Assembly: GCA_963845485.1 (NCBI GenBank)
Contig: CAWJSI010000015.1
Span: 1-64,000 of the forward strand
Length of the DNA stretch: 64,000 bases
Origin: Bog-756 sp963845485
GTDB lineage: Bacteria; Actinomycetota; Acidimicrobiia; Acidimicrobiales; RAAP-2
Direction of reading: 5' to 3'
Shown here: in pieces, positions 43,157-51,438 of the stretch
Layout: each line of letters opens with the position of its first letter
How positions within the stretch are numbered: the first letter of the stretch is position 1
Made by a program: the position numbers and the translations under genes
The notes under the pieces: model-generated
The model's input: only the letters and a program-made list of their open reading frames with translations
Databases searched by the model: none
Told to the model about the DNA's origin: nothing

Positions 43157-44098
43157 TCACGAGGGGCGGCCCAGCTCGGCCTCGATCTTGGACAGCTGAG
43201 CCAGACGCTGGTCGAGGCTCGGGTGGGTGGAGAAGATGGTCGAGAGGCTCACGCCGTTCTTGGCGATGGCCGGGGTGAAGAAGAAGGCGTTGAAGCTCTC
43301 GGCCGAGCGCAGGTCTCGGGTGGGGATCCGGGACATCTCCCCGGTCACCTTGACGAGAGCCGAGGCCAGGGCGGAGGGTCGTCCGGTGAGGAGGGCCCCC
43401 GACCGGTCGGCGGCCAGCTCGCGGTAGCGGGAGAGGGCCATGGTGAGGAGGAAGCTGATGGCGTAGACCACCACCGACACCACGAGCACGGCCAGCTCCA
43501 CCAAGGCGGCGTTGTCCCCACCCCCTTGATTGTTGTTGTTGTTGTTCCCCCCACCGAAGCCGCCCATGAGGCCGGTCCACAACATGATGCGGGTGATCAT
43601 TCCGGCCACCATGCCCAAGAAGCTGGCGATGGTCATCACGGCCACGTCCCGGTGGGCCACGTGGCTGAGCTCATGGGCCAGCACGGCCTCGAGCTCGGAC
43701 TCGTCCAGGCGCCGCATGAGACCCGTGGTGGCACAGACCACCGCGTTGTTGGGGCTGCGGCCGGTGGCGAAGGCGTTGGGTACGTCGGTGTCGGCCATGG
43801 CCACCCGGGGCTTTTTCATGTCGGCCAGGGCACAGAGGCGGTCGATGACCCCGTGGAGCTGGGGGGCCTGCTCGGGCGTGACGATGTGGCCGTGCATCCC
43901 GAACAGGGCGATCTTGTCGGAGAACCAGTACTGGACGAACAAGAGGATGGCGGCGAACACCAGAACGACGGCGTAGGAGATGCCGAAGGCGATGAGCAGT
44001 CCGATGACCGCCCCGTACAACAGAACCAGCATCAGTCCGGTGAAGAACATCCGGAGGGACAGGCCGTGATCGTTGGGGATGTTGCGTGCGGTACTCAT
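43157..44098 (-). CDS. htpX: zinc metalloprotease HtpX
   Basis: HtpX is a membrane zinc metalloprotease that degrades misfolded membrane proteins. The 313-residue protein has an N-terminal hydrophobic pair of helices (LMLVLLYGAVIGLLIAFGIS), the zinc motif HELSH near residue 142 and a Glu ligand in SRYRELAADRSG near residue 223. Between helices it has a Gly/Asn tract GGGNNNNNNQGGG encoded by a TGT/AAC microsatellite. It starts at ATG 44098, 10 nt after PspAA. Confidence 0.93.
   Translation of the reverse strand: MSTARNIPNDHGLSLRMFFTGLMLVLLYGAVIGLLIAFGISYAVVLVFAAILLFVQYWFSDKIALFGMHGHIVTPEQAPQLHGVIDRLCALADMKKPRVAMADTDVPNAFATGRSPNNAVVCATTGLMRRLDESELEAVLAHELSHVAHRDVAVMTIASFLGMVAGMITRIMLWTGLMGGFGGGNNNNNNQGGGDNAALVELAVLVVSVVVYAISFLLTMALSRYRELAADRSGALLTGRPSALASALVKVTGEMSRIPTRDLRSAESFNAFFFTPAIAKNGVSLSTIFSTHPSLDQRLAQLSKIEAELGRPS
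43531..43546. repeat. trinucleotide microsatellite inside htpX
   Basis: TGT-TGT-type repeats (16 nt on the plus strand) encode the run of six Asn in HtpX. Such a tract could change length by slippage without breaking the frame. Confidence 0.7.
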
Positions 44099-44108
44099 CA
44101 GGTGGACC

Positions 44109-44399
44109 TCAGCGGTCGTCGGATCCTGCGCTCTCGCCGTGCTCCGCCAACAGGGCCTTGGTCTCGTCCAAGGTGGCGTCGCTGAACGGCACCACCAGGT
44201 CCGACGGGGCGAAGGCATCATCGGCCAGCGCCACACCCGACGACCGCACCGCAGCGGTGAGGGCGGCCAGGGCGTCGCCGAAGGCGGCCTCGTCGCCCCC
44301 GTCCACCGCGTCGGCGATGGCGTCGTCGAGCTTCTCCAGATCGGGCCGCTGGTCGTCGGGCACGGTGTACTGGCCCTCGCCCAGGATGCGGACGATCAT
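44109..44399 (-). CDS. PspA-associated protein PspAA
   Basis: This 96-residue acidic protein starts MIVRILGEGQYTVPDDQRPDLEKLDDAI, the standard PspAA start. In actinobacteria it lies between PspA and HtpX. It overlaps pspA by 4 nt (ATGA), so the two are coupled. Its function is not known beyond co-occurrence with PspA. Confidence 0.88.
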   Translation of the reverse strand: MIVRILGEGQYTVPDDQRPDLEKLDDAIADAVDGGDEAAFGDALAALTAAVRSSGVALADDAFAPSDLVVPFSDATLDETKALLAEHGESAGSDDR

Positions 44400-45163
44400 G
44401 AGGGTGAGTCCTCGGTGGCGGGGGTCGCCCCGGCGGCGCCGAGCTCGGGAGCCGGTGCGGCCGTCCCCGTGCCGATCTCGGCTTTCAAAGCGGCCAGCTC
44501 GGCGTCGACCTGGGTGGTGGTCGAGGCCTTGTCCAGCTGGGCCTGGATGTCGTCGACCGGATTGGTGAGGTCGGTGAGCGCACCCGAGGCCAGGAGCTCG
44601 TCCATGGCGCCGGCCCGGGCCTGCATACCGTCGATCTTGTCCTGGGCCCGCTGCATCGACATGCCGGCATCGCTCATCGACTCGGAGATCCCCGACACGG
44701 CCTCGCCGATCTTGGTCTGGGCCTCGGCCGCCGTGTAGGTGGCCTTCATGGTCTCCTTCTTGGTGCGGAAGGAGTCCACCTGGGTCTGGAGCTTCTGGGC
44801 CGTGTCGATCAGCTTCTGCTCCTGGGCCGAGACCTGGTCGTGTTGGGTCTTGAGGTCGGCGAGCTGTTCGGCCAGGGCACCCCGGCGGGCCAGGGCCTCC
44901 CGGGCCAGGTCCTCGTTGCCCTGGGTGAGGGCGGCCTTGGCCTGGGTCTGGAGCTTGTCCGCCTGGGACTGGAGCTGGGTGGCCTGGAGCTCGATCCGCT
45001 TCTTGGCCGTGGTCACATCGGCCACGCTGCGCCGAACCTTCTGGAGGCTCTCCAGCTGCTTTTGGTACGAGAGGTCGAGCGACTCCCTCGGATCCTCCGC
45101 CTTATCGAGCAGTTTGTTGGTCTTGGCCTGGAGAATCCCAGACATGCGCTTCATCACGCCCAT
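44396..45163 (-). CDS. pspA: phage shock protein A (PspA/IM30 family)
   Basis: PspA binds damaged membranes and stabilises them. The 255-residue protein starts MGVMKRMSGILQAKTNKLLDKAEDP and is a long coiled coil (KVRRSVADVTTAKKRIELQATQLQSQADKLQ and similar) with an Ala/Pro tail after residue 225. It leads the pspA-pspAA-htpX-pspAB operon. ATG 45163 is preceded by a GGAAGGA-type ribosome binding site. The 66-nt gap to the divergent Mca-like gene must hold both promoters. Confidence 0.93.
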   Translation of the reverse strand: MGVMKRMSGILQAKTNKLLDKAEDPRESLDLSYQKQLESLQKVRRSVADVTTAKKRIELQATQLQSQADKLQTQAKAALTQGNEDLAREALARRGALAEQLADLKTQHDQVSAQEQKLIDTAQKLQTQVDSFRTKKETMKATYTAAEAQTKIGEAVSGISESMSDAGMSMQRAQDKIDGMQARAGAMDELLASGALTDLTNPVDDIQAQLDKASTTTQVDAELAALKAEIGTGTAAPAPELGAAGATPATEDSPS

Positions 45164-45216
45164 AGTGGTGGATCCTTCCTCGTTCCTCGGGTGAAGCTTA
45201 GGGCTTCCCTGCCCGG

Positions 45217-45229
45217 TAGCGTGATCGGC
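45217..45229 (+). promoter_or_regulatory. -10-like TAGCGT before the Mca-like gene
   Basis: TAGCGT at 45217-45222 is 7 nt before GTG 45230, in the divergent region with pspA. Confidence 0.45.
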
Positions 45230-46165
45230 GTGCCTGAGTCTCTCTGCCTGCTCACCGTCCACGCCCATCCTGACGACGAGTCGTCCAAGGGAGCAGGGTC
45301 GGTGGCCCTGTACCACGCCCAGGGGATCCACACCGTGCTGGTCTGCTGCACCGGCGGTGAGGAGGGCGAGGTCCTCAATCCGGCCATGGACACCCCCGAG
45401 GTCCACGCCCGCCTGGCCGACATCCGGCAAGAGGAGCTGGCCGAGGCCACCCGGGTGATCGGCTACGACGAGGTGGTCATGCTCGGCTACCGCGACTCGG
45501 GCATGGCCGGCTCGGAGTCCAACGCCAACCCGGCCAGCTTCGCCCAGGCCCCCCAGGACGAGGCGGTGGAGCGGCTGGTGGCCATCGTGCGGCGTACCCG
45601 ACCCCAGGTCATGGTGGTCTACGGGGACGATCAGTCGGGCTATCCCCATCCCGACCACCTCCGGGTGCACGAGATCGGTGTGCTGGCCTTCCGCACCGCG
45701 GGCGATCCGGACCGCTTTCCCGACGCCGGCGCGCCGTTCCAGCCCACCAAGCTCTATTACACCGAGTTCTCCGTGGCCCGCTTCCGCGAGGTCCACAACA
45801 AGTTCGAGGAGCTGGGCCTCGAGTCGCCCTTCGACGCCGAGTGGCGCAAGCGCTGGGAAGACGCCCCGCAGGCCGTCGTGACCACCTCGGTGGACATCTC
45901 GGCGTTCGCCGACATCCGGAGTCGTGCCCTGTTGGCCCACGCCACCCAGGTGGACCCCAAGTCCCCGTTCTGGTTCGGGCTCCCCCCCGAGGTCATGCGG
46001 ACCATCCATCCCTACGACGACTACCGGCTGGCCCTGCTGGCCGGGGCCGACGGCACGATCAGCCCACCGGACGTCCGAGCGCCCGGTGGCCGCGACGGGG
46101 CCGTGGAGACCGACCTGTTCGCCGGCGTTCGGCCGAACGAGCTGGCCGCGGGGGCAACCGGGTGA
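45230..46165 (+). CDS. PIG-L amidase, mycothiol conjugate amidase (Mca) type
   Basis: This 311-residue zinc amidase of the LmbE/PIG-L family has the metal motifs HAHPDDESSKG at residues 11-21 and YPHPDHLRVHEIG near 140. The Mca/MshB group acts in mycothiol metabolism: Mca cleaves mycothiol S-conjugates for export of toxic compounds. The start GTG 45230 is fixed by the adjacent TAGCGT. A second PIG-L gene is at 54947. The downstream SCP2 gene overlaps by 4 nt. Confidence 0.85.
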   Translation: MPESLCLLTVHAHPDDESSKGAGSVALYHAQGIHTVLVCCTGGEEGEVLNPAMDTPEVHARLADIRQEELAEATRVIGYDEVVMLGYRDSGMAGSESNANPASFAQAPQDEAVERLVAIVRRTRPQVMVVYGDDQSGYPHPDHLRVHEIGVLAFRTAGDPDRFPDAGAPFQPTKLYYTEFSVARFREVHNKFEELGLESPFDAEWRKRWEDAPQAVVTTSVDISAFADIRSRALLAHATQVDPKSPFWFGLPPEVMRTIHPYDDYRLALLAGADGTISPPDVRAPGGRDGAVETDLFAGVRPNELAAGATG

Positions 46166-46560
46166 GCGTCTGGCTGTCCGAGGCATGGTTCGATGAGGTC
46201 CGTACGCTGGCCGCCTCACTGCCCGCCCGTCCCGGGCTCTCGGCCCGGATTCAAGAGCAGATCACCGGCGGGCCCGACGGCGACGTCTCGTGTTACTGGG
46301 AGCTGGAGGACGGCCACCCAACCGCCGGGGCGCCGGGCATCATCGACGGAGCCGACGTGACGCTGACCCTGTCGTGGAGTGATGCCGCCGCCATCGCCTC
46401 GGGGACCCTCGATCCGAGCGTGGCGTTCATGCGGGGCCGGATGAAGGTGGTCGGCTCCATGGAGGTGACCCTGGCGCTGCTTCCGGCGGCCCGGGAGCCC
46501 GAGGCGCTCGAATTCCGGCAACGGGTGGCCGCCCTCACCGAGTTCCAGGCGGCGTCCTAG
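46162..46560 (+). CDS. SCP2 sterol-carrier domain protein
   Basis: This 132-residue protein resembles SCP2-like domains: WLSEAWFDEVRTLAASLP and DVTLTLSWSDAAAIASGTLDPSVAFMRGRMKVVGSMEVTL, which is the common hydrophobic-ligand-binding core. GTG 46162 overlaps the mca-like stop (GTGA), so they are likely translated together. Its TAG stop shares bases with the stop of the convergent gene (CTAG). Ligand unknown. Confidence 0.8.
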   Translation: MSVWLSEAWFDEVRTLAASLPARPGLSARIQEQITGGPDGDVSCYWELEDGHPTAGAPGIIDGADVTLTLSWSDAAAIASGTLDPSVAFMRGRMKVVGSMEVTLALLPAAREPEALEFRQRVAALTEFQAAS

Positions 46561-47348
46561 GCGGTAGCCAACGACCCGAAAGCTGGTGGCGGGCCGAGGT
46601 GGACGCCGAGCGAGCCGAGAGGGGTGACCGTGCCCGCCCCGGAACCGCCCGAGCCCCCGAGGAGCGGCAGGTGGATGGTGCCCGCACTCTGGAGCAGGAT
46701 GAGGGCGATGACGGTGGCCACGACCACCACCACACCGATGACCACGAAGGGCTGGGCCCGGGCCCAGCCCTTCGGCTTGCTCGGCCGCCGATCGGACTGG
46801 CGTCGCTCGACGTCGTGACCCCACGAGACCACCCGGGTGACCGTCGAGGCCGCCTCGGGACCCTGGTGGCGGACGGCGAAGGCGGTGACCCGCCGGGCGA
46901 TCTCGGAGGGGTCGCCCCCGGGGTAGACGAAGCGGTAGGTCCCGAACGAGGTCTGGATGCCGATCAGGGCGCCGGCGGCCACCTTGGGCATGGGCGGGGT
47001 CACCGGGGCCGGCGTCGGCACCAACCAGGGCTCCCGTCCCTCGCCTTCGGGGTCATAGAGGAGCCACTGGGCGGGGATCTCGCCGCCCACCCACTTCTCG
47101 ACGGCATGGGCCGACAGGGCTGACCAGGGCAGGATCCGCGGACGCTCACCGCGCTGGCGGATGACCCCGATCCCATTCTCGGCGAAGAACATGGCCTCGA
47201 TGGCCACGGGCTCGGTGGCCGCCGAGTCCAACATGACCAGTCCTTCGAGCCGGATGGACCGGGGCGGAGGGCTGTCGGGACGAGGGGTCCCGACCGTGGC
47301 GGCCCCCTGTGCATCCACCTGGTCACCCTCGGCCACGACAACTCCCAT
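46557..47348 (-). CDS. putative single-helix membrane protein, unknown function
   Basis: This 263-residue protein has no recognised family. Residues 30-105 are a globular domain with RSIRLEGLVMLDSAATEPVAI and PRILPWSALSAHAVEKWVGGE; residues 105-175 include FGTYRFVYPGGDPSEIARRVTAFAVRHQG; a basic segment and one strong membrane helix (VIGVVVVVATVIALILLQSA) follow near residues 203-222, with a Gly-rich, probably extracellular tail. The domain order suggests a cytosolic PH-like sensor anchored at its end. Convergent with the SCP2 gene; the two stops share CTAG. Confidence 0.65.
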   Translation of the reverse strand: MGVVVAEGDQVDAQGAATVGTPRPDSPPPRSIRLEGLVMLDSAATEPVAIEAMFFAENGIGVIRQRGERPRILPWSALSAHAVEKWVGGEIPAQWLLYDPEGEGREPWLVPTPAPVTPPMPKVAAGALIGIQTSFGTYRFVYPGGDPSEIARRVTAFAVRHQGPEAASTVTRVVSWGHDVERRQSDRRPSKPKGWARAQPFVVIGVVVVVATVIALILLQSAGTIHLPLLGGSGGSGAGTVTPLGSLGVHLGPPPAFGSLATA

Positions 47349-47422
47349 CGAAGGCCCAACAGGATATCGGCGCCTTCCCGCCGGGAGGGGATACCGGACG
47401 GATCACCGGGGTCGAGGTCGGT

Positions 47423-47462
47423 CGTGCTCGTGGTCCGGACGAGGCCGGTGCCCCCGAGCACG
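47423..47462. terminator. weak hairpin downstream of the ChbG-like gene
   Basis: CGTGCTCG (47423-47430) and CGAGCACG (47455-47462) are a perfect 8-bp inverted repeat with a 24-nt loop containing CCGG/CCGG, in the gap after the ChbG-like gene. Confidence 0.3.
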
Positions 47463-47487
47463 GGTGGCCGGGAGGCGCGACCCGAAC

Positions 47488-48321
47488 TCAGGCCCGACGC
47501 ATGGCCTCGCGCAGGGGCCGGTAGCCGATCAGGGTGACACCGGCCTCGGAGACGGCCTGGTCGAGGCCCCGGTCGGCCACGAGCAGCACCTCGTCGGCCA
47601 CCCGGGTCTGCCAGTCCGTGGTGACGGCCCGGAGCTCAGCGGTGTCGATGGCCGGCCGGAGGCTCAGCTCGGTGAGGCCGGGGGCGAGTGAGGCGAGCAG
47701 CTCGACGAAGGCCGTGCGGTGCCCGGTCAGAGGCAGCGTGGCGAAGTGGTCGGCGAACAGGACGCCCTCGTCGGCGGCCAGCTTCCGGACCGGAAAGCCC
47801 ACGTTGGGCTCGGCCTCGGCACTGAGCAGGCGCAACGGCAGGGCGAAGTCGACGGCCAGCTCCAGGTAGATGTCGAAGAACTCGGGTCGCAGCAAGAGGG
47901 CGTCGAGGTGGGCATCGAGGTGGCTGATGTCGAAGCCCCACAGGACCGCCCGCTCCACCTGGGCCCGGCACTCCCTGCGCACCTCGTCGAGGTCGGCGTG
48001 GTCCCAGACGTCGGTCACCGTGCGGGGGAACCCCCCGTCCCCGTCGAGGAGGGAGGGGGCCTGGGTGATGGGTCCCCACCGGTAGCGGTCGTGTTCGGCG
48101 TTGACGGCCAACTGGACGCCGATGTCGTCGCCCCGGAACCGAGAGGCCGACTCGCGGGCCCACGGCGCCGGCACGATCAGCGTCCCGCTGGTCCCGATGC
48201 CCTCGCGGAGGGCGTCGTAGACACCCACCGTGGCGGCGTGACAGAGGCCGAGGTCGGCGCAGTTGATGATCAGCAGCTTGGCCTCGGGTGGATAACCGAG
48301 GCGCTCGGCAACGGTCGGCAT
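47488..48321 (-). CDS. ChbG/HpnK (YdjC-like) family deacetylase
   Basis: This 277-residue protein belongs to the carbohydrate deacetylase family that includes ChbG and HpnK. It starts MPTVAERLGYPPEAKLLIINCADLGLCHAATVGVYDAL, with NCADLGL at the place of the NADD(F/L)G metal motif, and has ISHLDAHLDALL for the HxD/H ligands. The first Asp of the usual DD pair is Ala, so activity on N-acetyl sugars is not certain. A TACGGT lies 7 nt before ATG 48321. A small gene of unknown role precedes it by 25 nt. Confidence 0.8.
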   Translation of the reverse strand: MPTVAERLGYPPEAKLLIINCADLGLCHAATVGVYDALREGIGTSGTLIVPAPWARESASRFRGDDIGVQLAVNAEHDRYRWGPITQAPSLLDGDGGFPRTVTDVWDHADLDEVRRECRAQVERAVLWGFDISHLDAHLDALLLRPEFFDIYLELAVDFALPLRLLSAEAEPNVGFPVRKLAADEGVLFADHFATLPLTGHRTAFVELLASLAPGLTELSLRPAIDTAELRAVTTDWQTRVADEVLLVADRGLDQAVSEAGVTLIGYRPLREAMRRA

Positions 48322-48334
48322 GGGCACGACCGTA
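48322..48334 (-). promoter_or_regulatory. -10-like TACGGT before the ChbG-like gene
   Basis: On the minus strand TACGGT (48334-48329) is followed by seven bases and ATG 48321, inside the 25-nt gap after the small upstream gene. Confidence 0.4.
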
Positions 48335-48346
48335 GTGCGTCGGCTG

Positions 48347-48625
48347 TCAGGCGGCCCTACCGGCCGAGCGGTTGGCGCGGTTCGGACGCTCGGCGCGCTC
48401 GCCCACCCGGGGTGCTCCCACCGTGGCGACCCGGTCGTCGGCCTCTGGGTCGCCGGCACCTCTCAGGCGGGCCTTGGCCAGGGCCACACCCCGCAGGCCG
48501 ATCTGGCGGGTCTCCTCGTCGAGGCGCCACTCTTCGTCCCGGGCGCGCTCCCGTCCATCCCCCGAGCTGCCCAGAGGAAGGCGGGGCTGGTGATTCTGGG
48601 GTCGGCGTCGGCGTGCTGCATCCAT
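48347..48625 (-). CDS. small basic protein of unknown function
   Basis: A 92-residue open frame starts at ATG 48625 (MDAARRRRPQNHQPR) and has a central EEWRLDEETRQIGLRGVALAKARLR segment that looks like a real amphipathic helix rather than antisense noise, with a disordered tail. Small actinobacterial proteins with a similar WRLDxxTRxxGxxGxAxAR segment exist, but their role is unknown. The gene lies opposite no other gene, 25 nt before the ChbG-like gene and divergent from a luciferase-like gene. Confidence 0.55.
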   Translation of the reverse strand: MDAARRRRPQNHQPRLPLGSSGDGRERARDEEWRLDEETRQIGLRGVALAKARLRGAGDPEADDRVATVGAPRVGERAERPNRANRSAGRAA

Positions 48626-48648
48626 GGCTCCAGCATGACGGGAGGGTG

Positions 48649-48661
48649 TATCACTGTGGCC
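48649..48661 (+). promoter_or_regulatory. -10-like TATCAC before the second luciferase-like gene
   Basis: TATCAC at 48649-48654 is 7 nt before ATG 48662; it differs from the TAnnnT pattern only in the last base. Confidence 0.3.
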
Positions 48662-49654
48662 ATGGCTGACGAACAGACGGACTCGATGACCGCACCCCGG
48701 TACGGGATCACCGTGCCCTTCGACGGCGTCACACTGGCCGATCACCGCAGGTGGTACGAGGAGTTGGTGCGTCTCGGCTACACCGACGTCTGGTCGGCGG
48801 AGACCGACGGGGCCGATGGTCTCACCCCGCTGGCCCTGGCTGCGGCATGGACTCCCTCCTTGCAGTTGGGCGTGGCCATCCTGCCCGCCTATACCCGTGG
48901 GCCGGGCCTGCTGGCCCAGAGTGTGGCGGCGATGGCCGAGGCCGCCCCGGGCCGGTTCACGCTGGGCATCGGGACCTCGTCGGACGTCATCGTGACCCGT
49001 TGGAACGACGTCGAGTTCGACGAGCCCTACAAGCGGGTCAGGGACACCATCCGGTTCCTCCGGGCCGCGCTGACCGGCGAGAAGGTCGACCACGAGTACG
49101 ACACCTTCCGGGTGCGCGGCTTCCGGCTGGCCCGACCGGTCGAGCATCCACCCCCCATCTTCCTCGCCGCCCTGCGGCCTGGGATGCTCCGGCTGGCCGG
49201 ACGCGAGGCCGACGGGGTCATCATCAACTGGCTCTCGGCCGAGGACGTGGCCACGGTCGTCCCCGAACTGGAGGCCGACATCCCGGTGGCGGCCCGCATC
49301 TTCGTCTGCCCGTCCGAGGACGCCGACACCGTCCGGGCCGTGGGCCGCCGGATGATCGCCGCCTACCTCAACGTGGGCGTCTACGCCGCCTTCCACCGCT
49401 GGCTGGGTCGGGGGGCCGAACTCGAGCCCATGTGGGATGCCTGGCAGGCCGGTGACCGCAAAGGGGCCCTCGCCGCCATCCCCGACGAGGTGGTCGACGC
49501 CCTCGTCGTCCACGGCTCCTACGACGAGTGCCGTGAGCACATCGGCCGCTACGTGGCCAACGGCGTGACCATCCCGGTGATGGCCGTCATCCCCATCGGC
49601 GTCACCTTGGAGGATGCCGTGGCCGGACTGGCTCCGCCCTGGAAGGCCAACTGA
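48662..49654 (+). CDS. F420-dependent-type luciferase-like oxidoreductase
   Basis: This 330-residue LLM-fold protein has RYGITVPFDGVTLADHRRWYEELVRLGYTDVW, LQLGVAILPAYTRGPGLLAQSVAAMAEAAPGRFTLGIGTSSDVIV and RPGMLRLAGREADGVIINWLSAEDV. These match F420-dependent dehydrogenases and monooxygenases. ATG 48662 is preferred because of the neighbouring -10-like element; a GTG at 48656 is also in frame. Substrate unknown. A second, different LLM gene follows. Confidence 0.88.
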   Translation: MADEQTDSMTAPRYGITVPFDGVTLADHRRWYEELVRLGYTDVWSAETDGADGLTPLALAAAWTPSLQLGVAILPAYTRGPGLLAQSVAAMAEAAPGRFTLGIGTSSDVIVTRWNDVEFDEPYKRVRDTIRFLRAALTGEKVDHEYDTFRVRGFRLARPVEHPPPIFLAALRPGMLRLAGREADGVIINWLSAEDVATVVPELEADIPVAARIFVCPSEDADTVRAVGRRMIAAYLNVGVYAAFHRWLGRGAELEPMWDAWQAGDRKGALAAIPDEVVDALVVHGSYDECREHIGRYVANGVTIPVMAVIPIGVTLEDAVAGLAPPWKAN

Positions 49655-49829
49655 AGCAAACGGACCGACCCGGAACCGTCGGTCGGGAAGGGTCACGCGG
49701 CCAGGCGTGGCGTGGCGGCGAGGGCTCCCCACGGCCGATACGGTGGGCTCGTCGTCGGCCACAGCACGTGGGGAGTAACTCGGGTGCAGCCGACCGATGA
49801 CCCGACCGGCCCATCGAAGGAGAACCACC

Positions 49830-50735
49830 GTGCGCATCGGCGTGATGTTCGATACCGAGACCAGCTTCGACGAGGTCGTGGCCCAGGTGGCCGGACTCCA
49901 CGAGGCCGGGATCGAGACGGCGTGGGCCTCACAGATCTTCGCCTACGACTCGCTGACCCTGATTGCTGCGGTCGGCAGAGAGGTTCCCGGCATCCAGTTC
50001 GGCACGGCGGTCGTCCCCACCTATCCTCGCCACCCGGTCATGCTGGCCGGACAGGCCCTCACCGTGCAGGCGGCCACCGGAGGGCGCCTGACCCTCGGCA
50101 TCGGCCTCTCCCACCAACTGGTCATCGAGAACGTCTTCGGTCAGTCCTTCGAGAAGCCGGCGCGCCACATGCGGGAGTACCTCTCGATCCTGATGCCCCT
50201 CCTGGCGGGGGAGCAGGCCAGCTTCGCCGGCGAGGCGCTGAGCGCCTCCACGTTCGGGCCGCTCCAGGTCGAGGCAGCCGAGCCCCCCGTCCTGGTGGCC
50301 GCCCTCGGCACGGCCATGCTCACCATCGCCGGCCGGATGGCCTCGGGGACGGTCACCTGGATGACCGGTCCGTCGACCATCGAATCCCACATCGCCCCGA
50401 CCATCCGGGCCGCGGCCACCGAAGCCGGCCGACCCGAGCCCCGCATCGGTGTCGGGCTGCCCGTGTGCGTGACCGACGACACCGACGCGGCCAGGGCCAA
50501 GGCGGCCGAGCAGTTCGTGATGTACGGCCACCTCCCCTCGTACCGGGCCATGCTCGACCGCGAGGGTGTCGAGGGCCCGGCCGACGTGGCCGTCGTCGGG
50601 ACCGCGAAGGAGGTGCGGGACCAGGTGCGTCGTCTGGCCGACATCGGGGCCACCGACTTCTGTGCCGCCCCCTTCGGATCGAGGGATGAGATCGCCACCA
50701 CGGTGGGCGTGCTGGGCGGCCTGGTCGGCAGCTGA
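49830..50735 (+). CDS. F420-dependent-type luciferase-like oxidoreductase
   Basis: This 301-residue LLM protein has VRIGVMFDTETSFDEVVAQVAGLHEAGIETAWASQIFAYD, VPGIQFGTAVVPTYPRHPVMLAGQALTVQAATGGRLTLGIG and a typical end with ATDFCAAPFG. GTG 49830 has AAGGAGA 5 nt upstream, which excludes an in-frame ATG at 49797. It follows the other LLM gene after 175 nt. The two proteins are not close paralogues. Confidence 0.88.
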   Translation: MRIGVMFDTETSFDEVVAQVAGLHEAGIETAWASQIFAYDSLTLIAAVGREVPGIQFGTAVVPTYPRHPVMLAGQALTVQAATGGRLTLGIGLSHQLVIENVFGQSFEKPARHMREYLSILMPLLAGEQASFAGEALSASTFGPLQVEAAEPPVLVAALGTAMLTIAGRMASGTVTWMTGPSTIESHIAPTIRAAATEAGRPEPRIGVGLPVCVTDDTDAARAKAAEQFVMYGHLPSYRAMLDREGVEGPADVAVVGTAKEVRDQVRRLADIGATDFCAAPFGSRDEIATTVGVLGGLVGS

Positions 50736-50737
50736 TC

Positions 50738-50752
50738 GCCCGACAGGCGGGC
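50738..50752. terminator. hairpin between convergent genes
   Basis: GCCCG (50738-50742) and CGGGC (50748-50752) form a 5-bp stem with a 5-nt loop in the 20-nt gap between the luciferase-like and DsbA-like genes. Confidence 0.4.
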
Positions 50753-50755
50753 CCC

Positions 50756-51364
50756 TCAGCTCGTCAGTCGGGTGTGCTTGAACTCGTTGAGCTCGGGATG
50801 CTCGGTGATCAGACCGAGTACCCGCTCGACCGTGGACCGGGCCTTCTCGGCGTCACCCTCGGGGCGGGCCATCAACCGGACGAAGACCGCGGCGTCGCCC
50901 ACGATGAAGGTCGGCACGCCGAAGACGTCGAGTCGGGACACCACATCTTCGTGCTCGGTGCGGATCTGCTTGGCCGGCCAGCCGGCGTCCACCTCGGCCA
51001 GCACGGCGTCGGCGTCCACGCCCACCCCGGTGAGGGCGGCGTGCACCACCGAGCGGTCGCGCAGGTCCCCACCCGACGCGTGGCGGGCCTCGAACAGGGC
51101 CCGGTGGCCGGCGAGGAACTGATCGGGGAACCGGTCCCTGAGGACCACCCCGGCGGCCAACGATACGAGGTCAGGTTGCTGGGCCGGATCATCCCAGGCC
51201 GGTACGCCGCCCTCGGGGACGTGTGACTGGTTGAGGAAGAAAGGCACGAAGGTCACGTCCCAGGGAGCCCCGTCCTCCAGGCCGTCGAGGATGTGCTCGT
51301 GGCCGATCCGGGCGAACGGACAGCGATAGTCCCAGGTCACAGCGAAGCTCTGTCGAGAGGTCAT
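50756..51364 (-). CDS. DsbA-like thioredoxin-fold protein
   Basis: This 202-residue DsbA-family protein starts MTSRQSFAVTWDYRCPFARIG, with CPFA in place of CxxC, so a disulfide oxidase role is unlikely. It resembles 2-hydroxychromene-2-carboxylate isomerase or FrnE-like proteins, having WDVTFVPFFLNQSH, the long helical insert and FGVPTFIVGDAAVFVRL near the end. There is no signal peptide, so it is cytosolic. Confidence 0.85.
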   Translation of the reverse strand: MTSRQSFAVTWDYRCPFARIGHEHILDGLEDGAPWDVTFVPFFLNQSHVPEGGVPAWDDPAQQPDLVSLAAGVVLRDRFPDQFLAGHRALFEARHASGGDLRDRSVVHAALTGVGVDADAVLAEVDAGWPAKQIRTEHEDVVSRLDVFGVPTFIVGDAAVFVRLMARPEGDAEKARSTVERVLGLITEHPELNEFKHTRLTS

Positions 51365-51438
51365 GAGTGGGCAACCCCGGCCGGGAAGGTTCCATTCCTG
51401 ATCGGGCGGGCCAGCGCTGGCGAGGCCACCCCGGACCC

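Noticed and set aside
43531..43546. TGT repeat considered as a possible CRISPR or regulatory array
   Set aside because: Too short and without spacers; it is simply the codons of the Asn run in HtpX.
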